Positions 44,976 to 56,647 of a DNA stretch of 64,000 bases are shown in pieces. Numbering within the stretch: the stretch's first letter is position 1; each line of letters starts with the position of its first letter. The stretch is from the NCBI GenBank assembly GCA_019009955.1, contig CM032228.1:257841001-257905000 (forward strand), given 5' to 3'. Made by a program: the position numbers and the translations under genes. A model generated the notes under the pieces. That model worked only from the letters and a program-made list of their open reading frames with translations, was not told where the DNA came from and searched no databases. This DNA is from Riptortus pedestris (lineage: Eukaryota; Arthropoda; Insecta; Hemiptera; Alydidae).

Positions 44976-45224
44976 TAGTTTTTGGCCTTGAGTAACTCCT
45001 ACTCAAGTCATATTAACAATAAGCTGATATATCATACACCACATTATTTGAAGCTTGTTTATTAAGTATTGTTTTGTTGAACTTTTACTGTGGGAGTTAC
45101 ATGCTAATATGTTGTGTGATGACATTATCATTTAATATTTTACGATTTGAACTCACAAATGTTTATTTGGTCTATACTGTACTCGATATTTACTTATTTT
45201 ATTCTACACTAAAGTTCATCGCTT

Positions 45225-45556
45225 ACATCAGCCAATCACTGGACCAGGAATGGGGGGATTCAAAAATTTATAATATCTTGATTATTACGAGTCACATTGA
45301 AAAATGTTATAGAACCAATCTTGTTAAACTATTGATGCTCTACAATTGTCCTATACAATTTTCTTGTAGATCAAATATTAATCTAGTTATTTGTACTTTT
45401 TTGTTTTTAGCCTTCTATTACCTCCGCTCCCCCCTCTTCTACTCATCGGGCTTTTACTTAGAAATATAAAATATGTTGAGAGGTGGGATCAATGGTGTGT
45501 TATGCCTGCAAGTGGGAACTCTGTTTAGTTTAGAAAGCCCCTGCGTGACAGGTTTA
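45225..45556 (-). repeat. Family A element, inverted, old copy
   Basis: ATATCTTGATTATTACGAGT, TAGAACCAATCTTGTTAAAC, ATTAATCTAGTTATTTG and finally AAAGCCCCTGCGTGACAGG keep the order of the family's 5' half. Confidence 0.7.
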
Positions 45557-46435
45557 ATTCTAAAATAAAATAATGTCCTTTCTTCTATATTGAACCTGTT
45601 TTTCAATTTCATTCTCAGGTTATTTATTTGTTTTTTTTAGTTATACATAATATTACTTTAGAGATATGATTTGAGTTCATCTTGATCTGGTCTACTCCTT
45701 GTGTTTGCGATATGAGAAGTAGTTCTTTAATTACTACAGTTCATTGTGTTACATTTATTGGTAGAATAATAATCCGACTGCTATTTAACTTGACTAGGGT
45801 ATTTTTAACTTAATTTATATTTGCGAATCAATTTTTGGACACTTTATTCAATTCTGCATTTCTGTTAACGTCGAGAAATTGAAAATATGTCTCTTATTAC
45901 GAGTTGATCAAAACATTTTATATAACTAAATTTAATTTCCTATAATAGTTGTTCTATGCATTTTTTTTCATATCTAATATTCAGCAAGCTAGTTGAATTT
46001 TTTTTGTTTTCAGCCTTGAGTAAACCCTCATTCTTACTCATATCCTGTTAGCAATAAACCACTATTCCATAAAACGTTTAATTCCAAGCTTAAATATCAA
46101 TTACTGTTTTTATATCTTTTATTTAATGTGAAATAAATTAAAATTTGTTCGATATGGTGTCATTATTTAAGATTTTCTGCTCTAGACTACTTATTCAAGT
46201 ACTTCATGCAAAATTAAAGATTATATTCGTAATTATGATCTAAAGATGTTATATAACCAATCTTGAAAACTCAATTTCTTACAATTATTACTATACATGT
46301 TCATTTATTTATAAATTTTGGAACTTCACAACAAGGGTGGTATAAAAAACAAAATATCATAAACATAAAATAAAAATAGAAAACAACTAATAAAATAAAA
46401 ATACAACAGGAAACAGAAAACATCAAAATACAAAA
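45557..46435. other. AT-rich stretch with decayed family A pieces
   Basis: A second decayed family A half is visible at about 45855-46030. Otherwise nothing is seen. Confidence 0.5.
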
Positions 46436-47285
46436 GTCCGTCATGCAGGAGCTGCATAAACTAAGCAGATTTCCCTCTTGAAGTTTAACAATAGATAAAT
46501 CTATATACTGGTATCACCACACAACCATGAATATTAAGTAAATAAATACAAGCGGTAATAAGAAATCTTTCCCGTCCCAATGGGAAGCGTCTGAAATGTA
46601 AACAAACGAGTCTGCTAACCTCTCACCAGAAAGAAAAACAATTACTGAAATATATCAGAATATAATATATTAATTTTATTGAAAACTATTTACTGCATCT
46701 AATACTGTAATTTATAATGAATCAAAATAATTTGTATCTCAATTAATCAAATTATAGTAGTCCAAGAACTTAAGGGGGGGGGGGGTCACCAAAATATATT
46801 TGTATGTATCTCGCTCGCATAATAAAGGTCTCTTGAAAACAATATTTGTTATTTAAGCTTCGAATAATATGGTTTATTATATTACAGAGTATTGTTTATG
46901 TAACATGAGTAGAAGTGGGGGTTTGCTTAAGGCTCAAAACTGAAAAATGCAAATATCTCAGTTAATATTCAAGATAGTACATGTATAGTATAAATACATT
47001 TAATTTGCAATAAGATTGGTTCTATTCAATTTTTTGATCTGATGTATAATGACAGAGATATTTCAAATTTATGAAAATCCTCCCCTCTAAACGCCCTCTC
47101 TCACCCATTTCAGCCATTAACCAACTTGATCTTTACATAAAATGATTAAATTCCGAGTTTGGTGATGATCAAACAAAAATTGCGACCACTAGAGTGTTAT
47201 ATATAGTTTTGAATGTACCTCATTTTCGTCATCTCCTGGGTAGGATTGATGGACATTTGAAGAAATTGAAGGGAAATCTGCTAAA
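46436..47285 (+). repeat. Family A element, complete long subfamily copy
   Basis: GTCCGTCATGCAGGAGCTGC to AGGGAAATCTGCTAAAA. It has the same extra block as 28753-29530, and its central microsatellite has shrunk to TATATA at about 47200. Confidence 0.85.
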
Positions 47286-47490
47286 AAAATACTTACACCC
47301 AAAAATTTAGCAAAAATAAAAATTTAAAAGAAATTAAAAATATGATATCACTTGTTCAGATTTTTGAATAGAAGTGTAGTCTTTAAATGTTCGAGAATTG
47401 TTTCTGTGTATGGACAGGTGTTTTGTCAGTAGTTTATGTGAATGGGATGGCATCTGTTAGTAATTGCAGTCAGTCAGGCATACATCTTTT

Positions 47491-47503
47491 CTCTGTCTCA
47501 AAT
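47491..47503. repeat. Target-site duplication of SINE copy 7 (left)
   Basis: CTCTGTCTCAAAT, repeated at 47718-47730. Confidence 0.85.
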
Positions 47504-47717
47504 TATTATTATTTATTAACGTCCACTTTTTGCAACTTAGTCTAATCAGGACTGGTTATCTACAGGTTACCACCCTTTTCTAGCCAGGGTGGGATTTTAG
47601 AACGTTATTTAATGAATTTCGTCACTAAATAATTTCCTTTGCCCAGGCGACTCGCCACTCTAGGTTTACCATGTGAGATAAAGATCAACGCTTTAACTCG
47701 CATGGCTAACCTGAACC
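47504..47717 (-). mobile_element. SINE family C, copy 7
   Basis: Full unit from TATTATTATTTATTAACGTC to CATGGCTAACCTGAACC, with an exact 13-bp duplication. Several bases of the box B region are deleted (GCCCAGGCGACTCGCC). Confidence 0.88.
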
Positions 47718-47730
47718 CTCTGTCTCAAAT

Positions 47731-48199
47731 ATTTACATATTTATTTGTATATTTTTGGCTTGAGCCTTCAGCAAACCTCCTCTTCTACTCGTACAATTTT
47801 CACTTTGAATAACTGAGGCCCTAAACACCTCTTGTCTTGTTGGATGTTATCATCAGTTTATTATTCGAGTGTGTGAGAAATCAGCTTAGTTTGAACATGC
47901 CATGTATGATGAGCATTTATTTATTTGGTATATATTGAGGTGTTGGAACAATAAATGTTTTGCATGTCTTTCATATAATATAGTGGAGGGGGCTCAGGAT
48001 TTATTTGTGTTGTTAATAATTCTAATAATCCTTTACTTGTTAATAAGTTATTCCTATCACTATGGGGGCAGCTACTCCTTGTAGCACATCATTAATAAAT
48101 AAATAATCTTAATTTGTTAACAATTGTGAAATTCTGTAACTCGATTATATTTTTTAAGCTATTTTAAATAATAAATTTTGCATGGTTCTTTTCTTTTAG
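47731..48199. other. AT-rich spacer
   Basis: A decayed family A 5' end (GAAATCAGCTTAGTTTGAAC) is seen at about 47878. Nothing else. Confidence 0.5.
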
Positions 48200-48411
48200 A
48201 AAGACTGACCTACAAAGCGATTGAATATGAATTTGTTCCTGTGGTTTTGATTTATGCCCAAGCTGCTTCCACCACCACAAATATAAAAAACAATAATTAA
48301 CGGCAGTAACAAAAACAGTCAAAAAAGTTCATTAATATTGTTAATGACGAGAAATCATGTGAATTTCTATAAGCATATTGGAGTGAATATATGACAACTT
48401 TGACCAGTCAG
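48200..48411 (+). other. Candidate non-coding exon 1 of an unknown gene
   Basis: A pyrimidine-rich TTCTTTTCTTTTAG precedes 48200 and CAG|GTAAGTTTT follows 48411, good acceptor and donor matches. No open frame runs through it, so if real it is 5' untranslated. It was found by eye, and splice-like pairs occur by chance in AT-rich DNA. Confidence 0.25.
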
Positions 48412-48576
48412 GTAAGTTTTCTTGATTGCTTTTTGTTTTAAATTCTTTTGCAAATTATTTTTGAGCTAACTATTTGATAGTATCTCCTTAATTTTTTTGG
48501 GTGGCTCACTAAATAAAAATCTGCTAAAAGATGCTCTTGACCTTGAGGTCCTTTTTATTAATTTGAGCCGATATGT

Positions 48577-48732
48577 TGTATGAACAATATTCCACCTCAT
48601 CAGGGGCTTAAATTGTCACTCTAGGGAAGTGCTCATCAGCCTTAAGAATATTTGACTCATCCATAGTTTTAGGATCAGTGCTTCTTCAATATGAAGATTT
48701 AAGCCCCTCGAGAGGTCGAATATTCTTCATGA
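48577..48732. repeat. Imperfect inverted repeat with arms of about 36 bp
   Basis: ATTCCACCTCATCAGGGGCT at the left is mirrored by AGCCCCTCGAGAGGTCGAAT at the right, with about three quarters identity along the arms and a centre of about 80 bases. Confidence 0.6.
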
Positions 48733-48983
48733 AATGTGTAGAGAGACATTTTGAAGGAGAGGAATTTTTATTTATTTACCTTACCGACAAATTAAGATTT
48801 TTTTAAATAAGCCTTTCACTGTGTTCAATTCAGTTTTATCTCATATTATCCCGACTCATAATGTCAGTGTTATTTAGATTTTTTGTTCCCCATTGCTCAC
48901 TGATTTCAAATAACACTTAATTGTTAATTTATAAGTAACCTTCAAGCAAAAACGTCCATCCACCAGAGGGCTAAAAGACAAAT

Positions 48984-48986
<3 letters not shown>

Positions 48987-49033
<47 letters not shown>
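48987..49033. repeat. (TC)n microsatellite
   Basis: Uninterrupted TC run, the only long one in the window. Confidence 0.95.
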
Positions 49034-49035
<2 letters not shown>

Positions 49036-49195
49036 ATATATATATTAAATAGATAGAATTCGATAGTATTGATCGTACCTAATTTTCATCATCTAGGTAG
49101 AACTAGAGAACATTTGAAGAATTTTTCAAAAATTGTATCATGTGCAACCTAAATTGCTTATTTCTCTGATACAGGAATCTTCTTAATAACTAAGG

Positions 49196-49372
49196 GGGCT
49201 AAGGTTAGCCGTGTGAGTTAAAGCATTGGCTTTAATCTCACATGCTAGAGGTAGATAGGTGAGGTCCATTCCCGTCTGGGCAAACAAAAATGAATGGATT
49301 CATTAAATAAAATCCTTAGTCCCACCCTGGTGGTAACCTGTAGATAACCTTTCCCAATTAGCCACAAGAACC
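49196..49372 (+). mobile_element. SINE family C, copy 8
   Basis: GGGGGCTAAGGTTAGCCGTG head, GGTCCATTCCCGTCTGGGC box B region, and CCCACCCTGGTGGTAACCTG, where part of the body is deleted. Confidence 0.85.
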
Positions 49373-49787
49373 CCCCTCCAAAATAAAAAACAGAGATATG
49401 TCTGTGCCATTAAATTTGTTTTTAAAAAGGAAGGAATAGTTGTTCATTGTAAATTAAGCTTGTGTTGTGTGGGTTTGGGCGTAGTACTCACATCCAGTGT
49501 CCACCCATTGCACTATCCCTGGCCCTCAACTTTTGTTATATCATATCAATATATCTACGTTCCTCACATCAAGTATAATGAAGCCTGTTTCAGCTGCATA
49601 TTTAGTGTCAGTTTCGCATTCTAAACCGTCGACTAACACGTCTCACTATAAAATGAATTCTTTGCACTGGCCCAGGTAATGGCGGACCTGGGACCTTCAT
49701 ATCGGATATACTCTATACATCACTATTCTCTTCTCTTAAATTCCACGTTCTCCTCATATTCCTGTCAATTTTTTCTTACACCTCATC

Positions 49788-49840
49788 TTTATGTAGAAAG
49801 TGTCAACGCCTGTGCCAGGAGTTGACACTTTCTACATAAA
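49788..49840. other. Perfect 20-bp hairpin
   Basis: TTTATGTAGAAAGTGTCAAC at 49788-49807 and its exact inverse at 49821-49840. Within the 13-base loop, CCTG and CAGG can pair as well after one mismatch. No TA or other flank marks a transposon. Confidence 0.9.
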
Positions 49841-49935
49841 AAGTGTGGGTGTTCTTAGAAAAATTGATAGACTTGCATGTATCTCCAAAATTTGATGACC
49901 CAGACCACTCGCTTTTGCAGCTCTTGATTTTCTAT

Positions 49936-50190
49936 AAATATTTGACAGGGTGATTTTAACTTGTGACTGATTAAACCTGTTAATACACTGAGGGAGAGGG
50001 ATTTAGAATATTCGTTTCAGTGCCAAGTCCTAAAAGTATGTTCCTTTTATTATATTATGCTTGTAAGCTTAATGAGATGATTATTCATTTCTTCTAAGTA
50101 TAAGAGAATATTGAGTGCTTAATGTCCATCCAAATATTTGGCAGGGTGAATTTAACTTGTGACTGATTAAACCTGTTAATACACTGAGGG
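49936..50190. repeat. 59-bp direct repeats around a copied 133-bp segment
   Basis: 49936-49994 and 50132-50190 share 57 of 59 bases (TTAACTTGTGACTGATTAAA and following). Between them, 49997-50129 matches 54055-54187 at 129 of 133 bases. Confidence 0.85.
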
Positions 50191-50559
50191 TTGTGTGAAA
50201 TATTTTGAGTGAAACAAAAATAAATTCATTTAATGTGAAGAACTCTTTTATTCTCTCTATCAGCTGTATACACATGAGTGTAGTAGAAATGAATATGTGA
50301 AACGGACATCTGATCTTTCACCATTTTCCCTTTCAACAAAGATTGAAATTTTATGATTTAATGTAAAACAAAATTTGTACTGTACTTATAATTATAATGT
50401 TATGTGTTTAAGGTTAGGGGCCTAGGCGAAGCTGTTGCTGGAAATCAGGTATCTTCATTCATCACTATGCCTGCCTCTCCCATTAATATTTGATATTATT
50501 GCTGAAAATATCAGAAGATTGACTAATTTTATGATCGATTTATACATATGTAATTTCAG

Positions 50560-50624
50560 AGTCACTTGTTGAGTCAATTTTAAAAACCCACTGACTTTTG
50601 AAGACGCCATGCTACGAGCCACAG
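50560..50624 (+). other. Candidate exon 2 with start codon
   Basis: TAATTTCAG precedes and ACAG|GTAATT follows. An in-frame TGA upstream and ATG at 50609-50611 would make this the first coding exon (MLRAT + 1 base). The phase fits candidate exon 3. Confidence 0.25.
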
Positions 50625-51083
50625 GTAATTACTATATTAATTTTCTCTGATACTTTATTCAAAGACTTTCGGAATAGAATTTTGATAATTTTTTAATTAT
50701 AAATTCTATTTGGTGTCCAAAGTGAGAATGTACTCTCTAAGGTTACTTAAACCCCTCCTTGGTTTATTAAGTACGTTATAGACCTGTCTTCGATAAAGTT
50801 TAAAAAATCAAGCACATCATCCACACTATTTTTCAAAAATTACTTTAAGTTATTTTTAGTAAAGAAAAACTTCAATTCTGTTTGGTATACTGATGGATCC
50901 AAAAACTACTAATTGACAGCAGCCAATATATCACACACATACTAACAAATCTAAAACATATAAATATTTACCAACACATACAGAATTAAAATGCACTAAA
51001 TCTACAGCGTACTTACGAAGATTTACAAGGGGATAACTTTTATTATTATTTAATAGGCAATGTATGGATATGAGAAAACCGCA

Positions 51084-51095
51084 GATATTTAAGGA
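51084..51095. repeat. Target-site duplication of SINE copy 9 (left)
   Basis: GATATTTAAGGA, repeated at 51258-51269. Confidence 0.85.
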
Positions 51096-51257
51096 TATTA
51101 ATATTTATCAATGTTACCACCCATATCTAGCCAGGGTGGAACTTAGGATATTATTTAATGAATTTCGTCACTAAATAATTTCCTTTGCTCAGGCAAGAAT
51201 CGAACTCGCCACTCTAGGTTTACCATGTGAGATTCTCACATGGCTAACCTTAGTCCC
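51096..51257 (-). mobile_element. SINE family C, copy 9
   Basis: A truncated tail, then GCAAGAATCGAACTCGCCAC (inverse box B) and CTCACATGGCTAACCTTAGT head. Exact 12-bp duplication. Confidence 0.88.
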
Positions 51258-51784
51258 GATATTTAAGGAATATTTTCCATTATGTATAAATAAAGTATCC
51301 AGATTTACATTAAGCAATAAATAGATAATTCCAAATAGAGATGATGCCAATCGCCTTTGATGTGGGCCATAAACCAAATAAATATAAATAAAATAAATTA
51401 TAAATTCAAATCTATAATGCCGTAAATAAATTAAGGCAGAATATATTTAGGAGGGGCAAAACTTACCCAACATGGCTTTTGGCTGGAACATGTTTCCTTA
51501 TTAATATCTCTCCTGTAAACAAAAATTAGCTATTCATTCTGTAATAACTAAAATTATTTTAGTTCTGAGTTGTTGAGAATTAGCAACAAAATCACTTTTC
51601 TGTGTTCGTGAATTCTATTAAATTTTTTCGCTAGATAATTTTACTTTGACTAAACTGGTAGTAATTTAAATATTAAATAATGTAGGCTAGTACCATCGGA
51701 ATTAAATTTTCCTGCTAGGAGTGGGCATTTGCTTCATACTCAAAATATATATTCCTTAATAATTCTTTTATTGGTTCTATTTTC

Positions 51785-51787
<3 letters not shown>

Positions 51788-51849
<62 letters not shown>
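51788..51849. repeat. (TA)n microsatellite
   Basis: Long TA run. Further runs lie at 51990-52021 and 52694-52752. Confidence 0.95.
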
Positions 51850-51852
<3 letters not shown>

Positions 51853-51981
51853 CACTTTTCATTATTAAAAAGTTGTTTTGAATTATGATCTGAAAAATTT
51901 TAATTTCAGTTCCATTTACCAAATAGAATTTCATTAATTAATGCTACATGATAATGCATCTATTAAGAATTTTTGTATGTG

Positions 51982-52020
<39 letters not shown>

Positions 52021-52024
<4 letters not shown>

Positions 52025-52310
52025 CATTTATTAAGGTAATGTAGAATACAGTGGCATCATTTTTCACTTTATTAACTAACGACAATTAAAATTTTCTTTG
52101 AAGTCAAAGCAACTATTAATATATACACACCCTTGTGTGTTTGTAATATTCTATCATGTACATTTTATTGAATAGATATATGGTGTAATATTATTTGTTG
52201 TATATTTCATGTATTAAGGGAATGCCTAATACCAGCAGCAGCATTTTTTACTTTGTGAGTACTAATGGGAATTAGAATTTCTTTGAACTCAAAACATGTA
52301 TTAATATTTG
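52021..52310. repeat. Two diverged direct repeats of about 105 bp
   Basis: ATTTCATTTATTAAGGTAAT... and ATTTCATGTATTAAGGGAAT... start at about 52021 and 52205. Both continue with AATAC.AG..GCA, TTT.ACTTT and TTTCTTTGAA.TCAAA. Confidence 0.65.
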
Positions 52311-52693
52311 TTATATAAAAAAGAATTGGGGTATAAATAAAGTGTGTTTTGAGTATATTTTTCCAAATTAAAAATGATTATTTTCCACAAACAATCACCT
52401 TCTTCTTTCCGATTATGCTGACAAACAGAACTGAATAATAGTGTTTAGTAATAATGCTAGGATAGTGGAATTGTTTAATTTTCATGAGAAATTATATTTA
52501 TTTCAACAATGATTAAGCAGACCTATATTAAACATAAAATGTCAATATTTGTACTTCTTTTAAGTTAATTAAAGATTCGTTGAGCAAAGATGGCTGATTG
52601 GTTTTTGTAAAAAACAATGGGCTTGTTTTATATTAAGTTAGAGATCTATATTTTTTTCTGGGTAAATTATTTTCATTTCATCTTGTCTTTTTA

Positions 52694-52755
<62 letters not shown>

Positions 52756-52862
52756 AGAGTTTTATTTGTGACTTTGTAGTTTTAATAATTTTTATATTCT
52801 CTAGTCCTCAATTTTTGGTTTTAAAATCTTTTTAACACAATTGAATGTATGTTTTAATTCAG

Positions 52863-52922
52863 GAGAATTGTATGGAAGCTTTCCTACCAGCATAACTGAC
52901 TTCAATCAAAATGAAGAATCAT
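52863..52922 (+). other. Candidate coding exon 3
   Basis: GTTTTAATTCAG precedes and TCAT|GTAAGTAA follows. Joined in phase to exon 2, it gives an open frame reading GELYGSFPTSITDFNQNEES. No domain is recognised and the next exon was not found with confidence. Confidence 0.25.
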
Positions 52923-53599
52923 GTAAGTAACAGTAATTTGTTAATAAAGATTTTTCCATTTCATTTCACAATTTTTCTTAATATAAGCGGGGAATAAGAG
53001 TAAGTTGGTTACATTTATTTTTGCAAGTAGGAGGCTGTTAAGCATGTTATAAATTTTGTCTTTTATTCTTTAGCATTATCCACTTACTGAATGCAGCTTC
53101 ACGTGAAATACTTGAGGCTTATTGATATGTCTTATTAAGTGCATACACAATGAGAAATATCTATTTCCAATATTAATAAAATTTTTGCTTAAAAAAGATT
53201 TTTTTTTTTAACATTTAAATAGGTCATTCAGAATTTAAACAAATTATATTGGCTATATATTATTTTATTTTCAGAAATAACATTTTTAACAGGATTAATC
53301 TAGAGGCTGTCTTTAATACTCTAGCAATTATCTTTGAAAATTAAATTTGTTTATTGATATTGCTTATGACACATTCTATGGCAGTTCATTCATTAGTAAT
53401 AATATATATTTCATTAAAAGTTACCGATATTGGGATTATTACATAGTTCTATATAATTAAAGTAAATCATTATCGTCCTGGTTTGTGTGCCTTCTATTCT
53501 CTTGGCACCAGTATCACATTTGTCTATTCAGAAAGGATATTCAAAAAGAGAGAATACTGTGAAATATATCTATGAAATTGTCAGTGCCACAGATAATTT

Positions 53600-54240
53600 T
53601 TCTTTTTCTATGGCCTGGACTGTAAAATACAAAAATAGTATATTCAAGCTGGTTTTATTTGATTGGTGGATGATGGAGGGAGGGTGGTAACACTGACTGG
53701 AGGTTATAAGGAGGTTAAGTGAATAGCTGGTTTGTGTGACCTTGAAACTATTCTCCAAGATGTTTTCTTTATATGATAATGGTAATATATTAAAGTTTCT
53801 CTATACTTTCTGTTCTTCCTACTCCATATCTTTCTGTTATAATTCATTTCTGGAGCAGTTCCAATCTCTCTTGTGCTTATTGGTTTAACCATTTCACGTT
53901 TCACTTTCATTAACAGTAATACCAAATGTTTTGCTTTCATTTAATTGAAAATAAGTTTATAGACATTGCCTCCAACACTATTTTCAACAGCTAAATATCA
54001 GCCTTTGTGAATCTCAGATTTTGACAATCTTAACCTGTACTATATAAGGTTTAAAGGGATTTAGAATATTCGTTTCAGTGCCAAGTCCTAAAAGTATGTT
54101 CCTTTTATTATATTATGCTTGTAATCTTAATGAGACGATAATTCATTTCTTCTCAGTATAAGAGAATATTGAGTGCTTAATGTCCATGTGGCCATTATGG
54201 GCGTGGCTCTTGAATTAGTTTCCTCCATTTTCAACTGATT
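53600..54240. repeat. Segment homologous to 59750-60395
   Basis: Shared blocks: GAGGGAGGGTGG, CACTGACTGGAGGTTATA, GTGACCTTG.AACTATTCTC, AATGGTAATATATTAA, and at the far end GGCCATTA followed by GGGCGTGGC. An old local duplication, with the copies about 6.1 kb apart. Confidence 0.7.
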
Positions 54241-54444
54241 CACTATTGGCTAAATATATTTTTTTTTCTACAAAACCTAACTCAAAATAATTAAACATTG
54301 TCAAGTAATGTTTATTAAAACAGGCTTTTTATGTATGGTGATAATTAATTATAAATAATAAATTATTATTAACAATCAACTTAATGCAATCAGTAGCGAG
54401 TTTGTTACTAAATAAATTCCTCTTTCACTCCCATGGTTGACCTG

Positions 54445-54453
<9 letters not shown>

Positions 54454-54492
<39 letters not shown>
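54454..54492. repeat. (TA)n microsatellite
   Basis: TA run directly before the ACTAGC start of a family B copy. Confidence 0.95.
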
Positions 54493-54494
<2 letters not shown>

Positions 54495-56570
54495 TAGCTC
54501 AGATACCCGGCTTCGCTCGGGAATTCATTTGTGGCTGAATGGTGATGGTATATTTTTGGCAAGGCTTTACTTTGCACAATATTGTGACATTTACCCGTTC
54601 CAGTTTTTAGGGTTAATACCCGTTGTTGGCATTTTTTAATAATAAAATTATTTTTTTATGTAAGACTTCATTGTCCTGCATATTGTCATATTTCCCGTCT
54701 CCTGTGCATTATGCATAGATTTGAATTATTAAGGAGAAAATATTGACATACATTTGAATTAATTTTTTCAGGTGAGGTACCTGGTAGTTCATATTGAAAA
54801 GAAGTGTTTAGCAAATTTCTCTAAATAACAAAATAAACAACTTTTGTTATGTGCATATTTGCCGAAACCCCAATAGGAAATCATTATTATTAATTTCAGG
54901 CCTCCCTTATAACCCCCACTCCTGCCCGTCCCTAGAAATGTTAGTATGGCTTATTATAAGGAAGGCGTTAGTGCTAATACACATACTGAGTGTTTTATAT
55001 AGTTCGGTTGTCTTTTGTGCCAAAGAAAATTGTTGTCTCCCGCTATAATTTTTAGCGTATAACTCATTTATACTTCCGTATACGGCAAAAGTGTATTAGT
55101 AAAAGTTACTCTAAATAATAAAATAAACAACTTTTGTTATGTGCATATTTGCTGAAAAAGCAATAGGAAACTAAATATCGCTATTTTTAATTTCTGGCCT
55201 CCCTTATAACCCCCTCTCCTGCCCATCCCTAGAAATGTTAGTATAGCTTATTATAATGAAGGCGTTAGTACTAATTCACATACCGAGTTTGGTTTAATTC
55301 GGTTGAGTCTTTAGTGCCAAATAAAATTGTGATATACTTCACTTTTACCCGTCCCAGCGTTTAGGGCTAATGCCCGTCGTTTCTGTGGATTTATTAATAA
55401 TAAAATTTGTAAATTCAGGCCTCCCTTATAACCCTCACTCCTGCCCGTCCCTAGAAATGTTAGTATGGCTTATTATAAGGATGGCGTTAGTGCTAATACA
55501 CAGTCTTTTGTGCCAAATAATATTGTTGACTCCCGCTATAATTTTTAGCGTATAACGCATTTATACTTCGGTATACGACGATATTGTAAATAATAAAAGT
55601 TTCTCTAAATAACAAAATAAACAACTTTTATCATGTACATATTTGCCGAAACCCCAATAGGAAACGAAATATCACTATTTTTAATTTCAGACCTCCCTTA
55701 TAACCCCCACTCCTGCCCGTCCCTAGAAATGTTAGTATGACTTATTATAATGGAATCGTTAGTATTAATTCACATAGCGAGTTTGGTTTAGATCGGTTGA
55801 GTCTTTTGTGCCAAATAAAATTGTGGACCCCCGCTATAGTTTTTAGCGTATAACTCATTTATACTTCCGTATACGGCAAAAGTGTATTTAGTAAAAGTTA
55901 CTCTAAATAATAAAATAAACAACTTTTGTTATGTGCATATTTGCTGAAAAAGCAATAGGAAACTAAATATCGCTATTTTTAATTTCTGGCCTCCCTTATA
56001 ACCCCCACTCCTGCCCGTCCCTAGAAATGTTAGTATGGCTTATTATAATGAAAGCGTTAGTGCTAATACACATACCGAGTTTTATTTATTTCGGTTGGGT
56101 CTTTTGTCCCAAATAAAATTGTACAATTCCGCTATAGGTTTTAGTGTATATCTCGTTTATACTTCCGTATACGGCAAAAGTACATATAAAAAAAGTTACT
56201 CTAAATTACAAAATAAATAACTTTTGTTATGTGCATATTTGCTGAAAAATCAATAGGAAAGGAAATATCGCTATTTTTAATTTCAGGCCTCCCTTATAAC
56301 CCCCACTCCTGTTCGTCTTAGAGAATATTAATATAGCCTAAAGTCTAAGTTGGGCTAGTAGTAATATACATACCAAGTTTCATAAAATTCGGTTCAGCCG
56401 TTTATGGTTGAAAAGGTAACAAACAAATAAACAAACAAACAAACAAACAACAAACAAACAGACACACGAAAGAAACAAAAATGTAGTTATGGTGTCAGAG
56501 ACATCTCAAACGAAAAGTTATCGAGACATTTCGCGAAAAAAATCAATGTACAGACAGAGGTTACAATTTT
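54493..56570 (+). repeat. Family B element, complete copy
   Basis: ACTAGCTCAGATACCCGG start, about five internal blocks (near 54910, 55210, 55440, 55710 and 56010), (AAAC)n at 56423-56460, and ACAGAGGTTACAATTTT end followed by (TA)n to 56644. Confidence 0.92.
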
Positions 56571-56580
56571 ATATATATAT

Positions 56581-56644
<64 letters not shown>
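56571..56644. repeat. (TA)n microsatellite
   Basis: Long TA run after the family B end. Confidence 0.95.
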
Positions 56645-56647
<3 letters not shown>

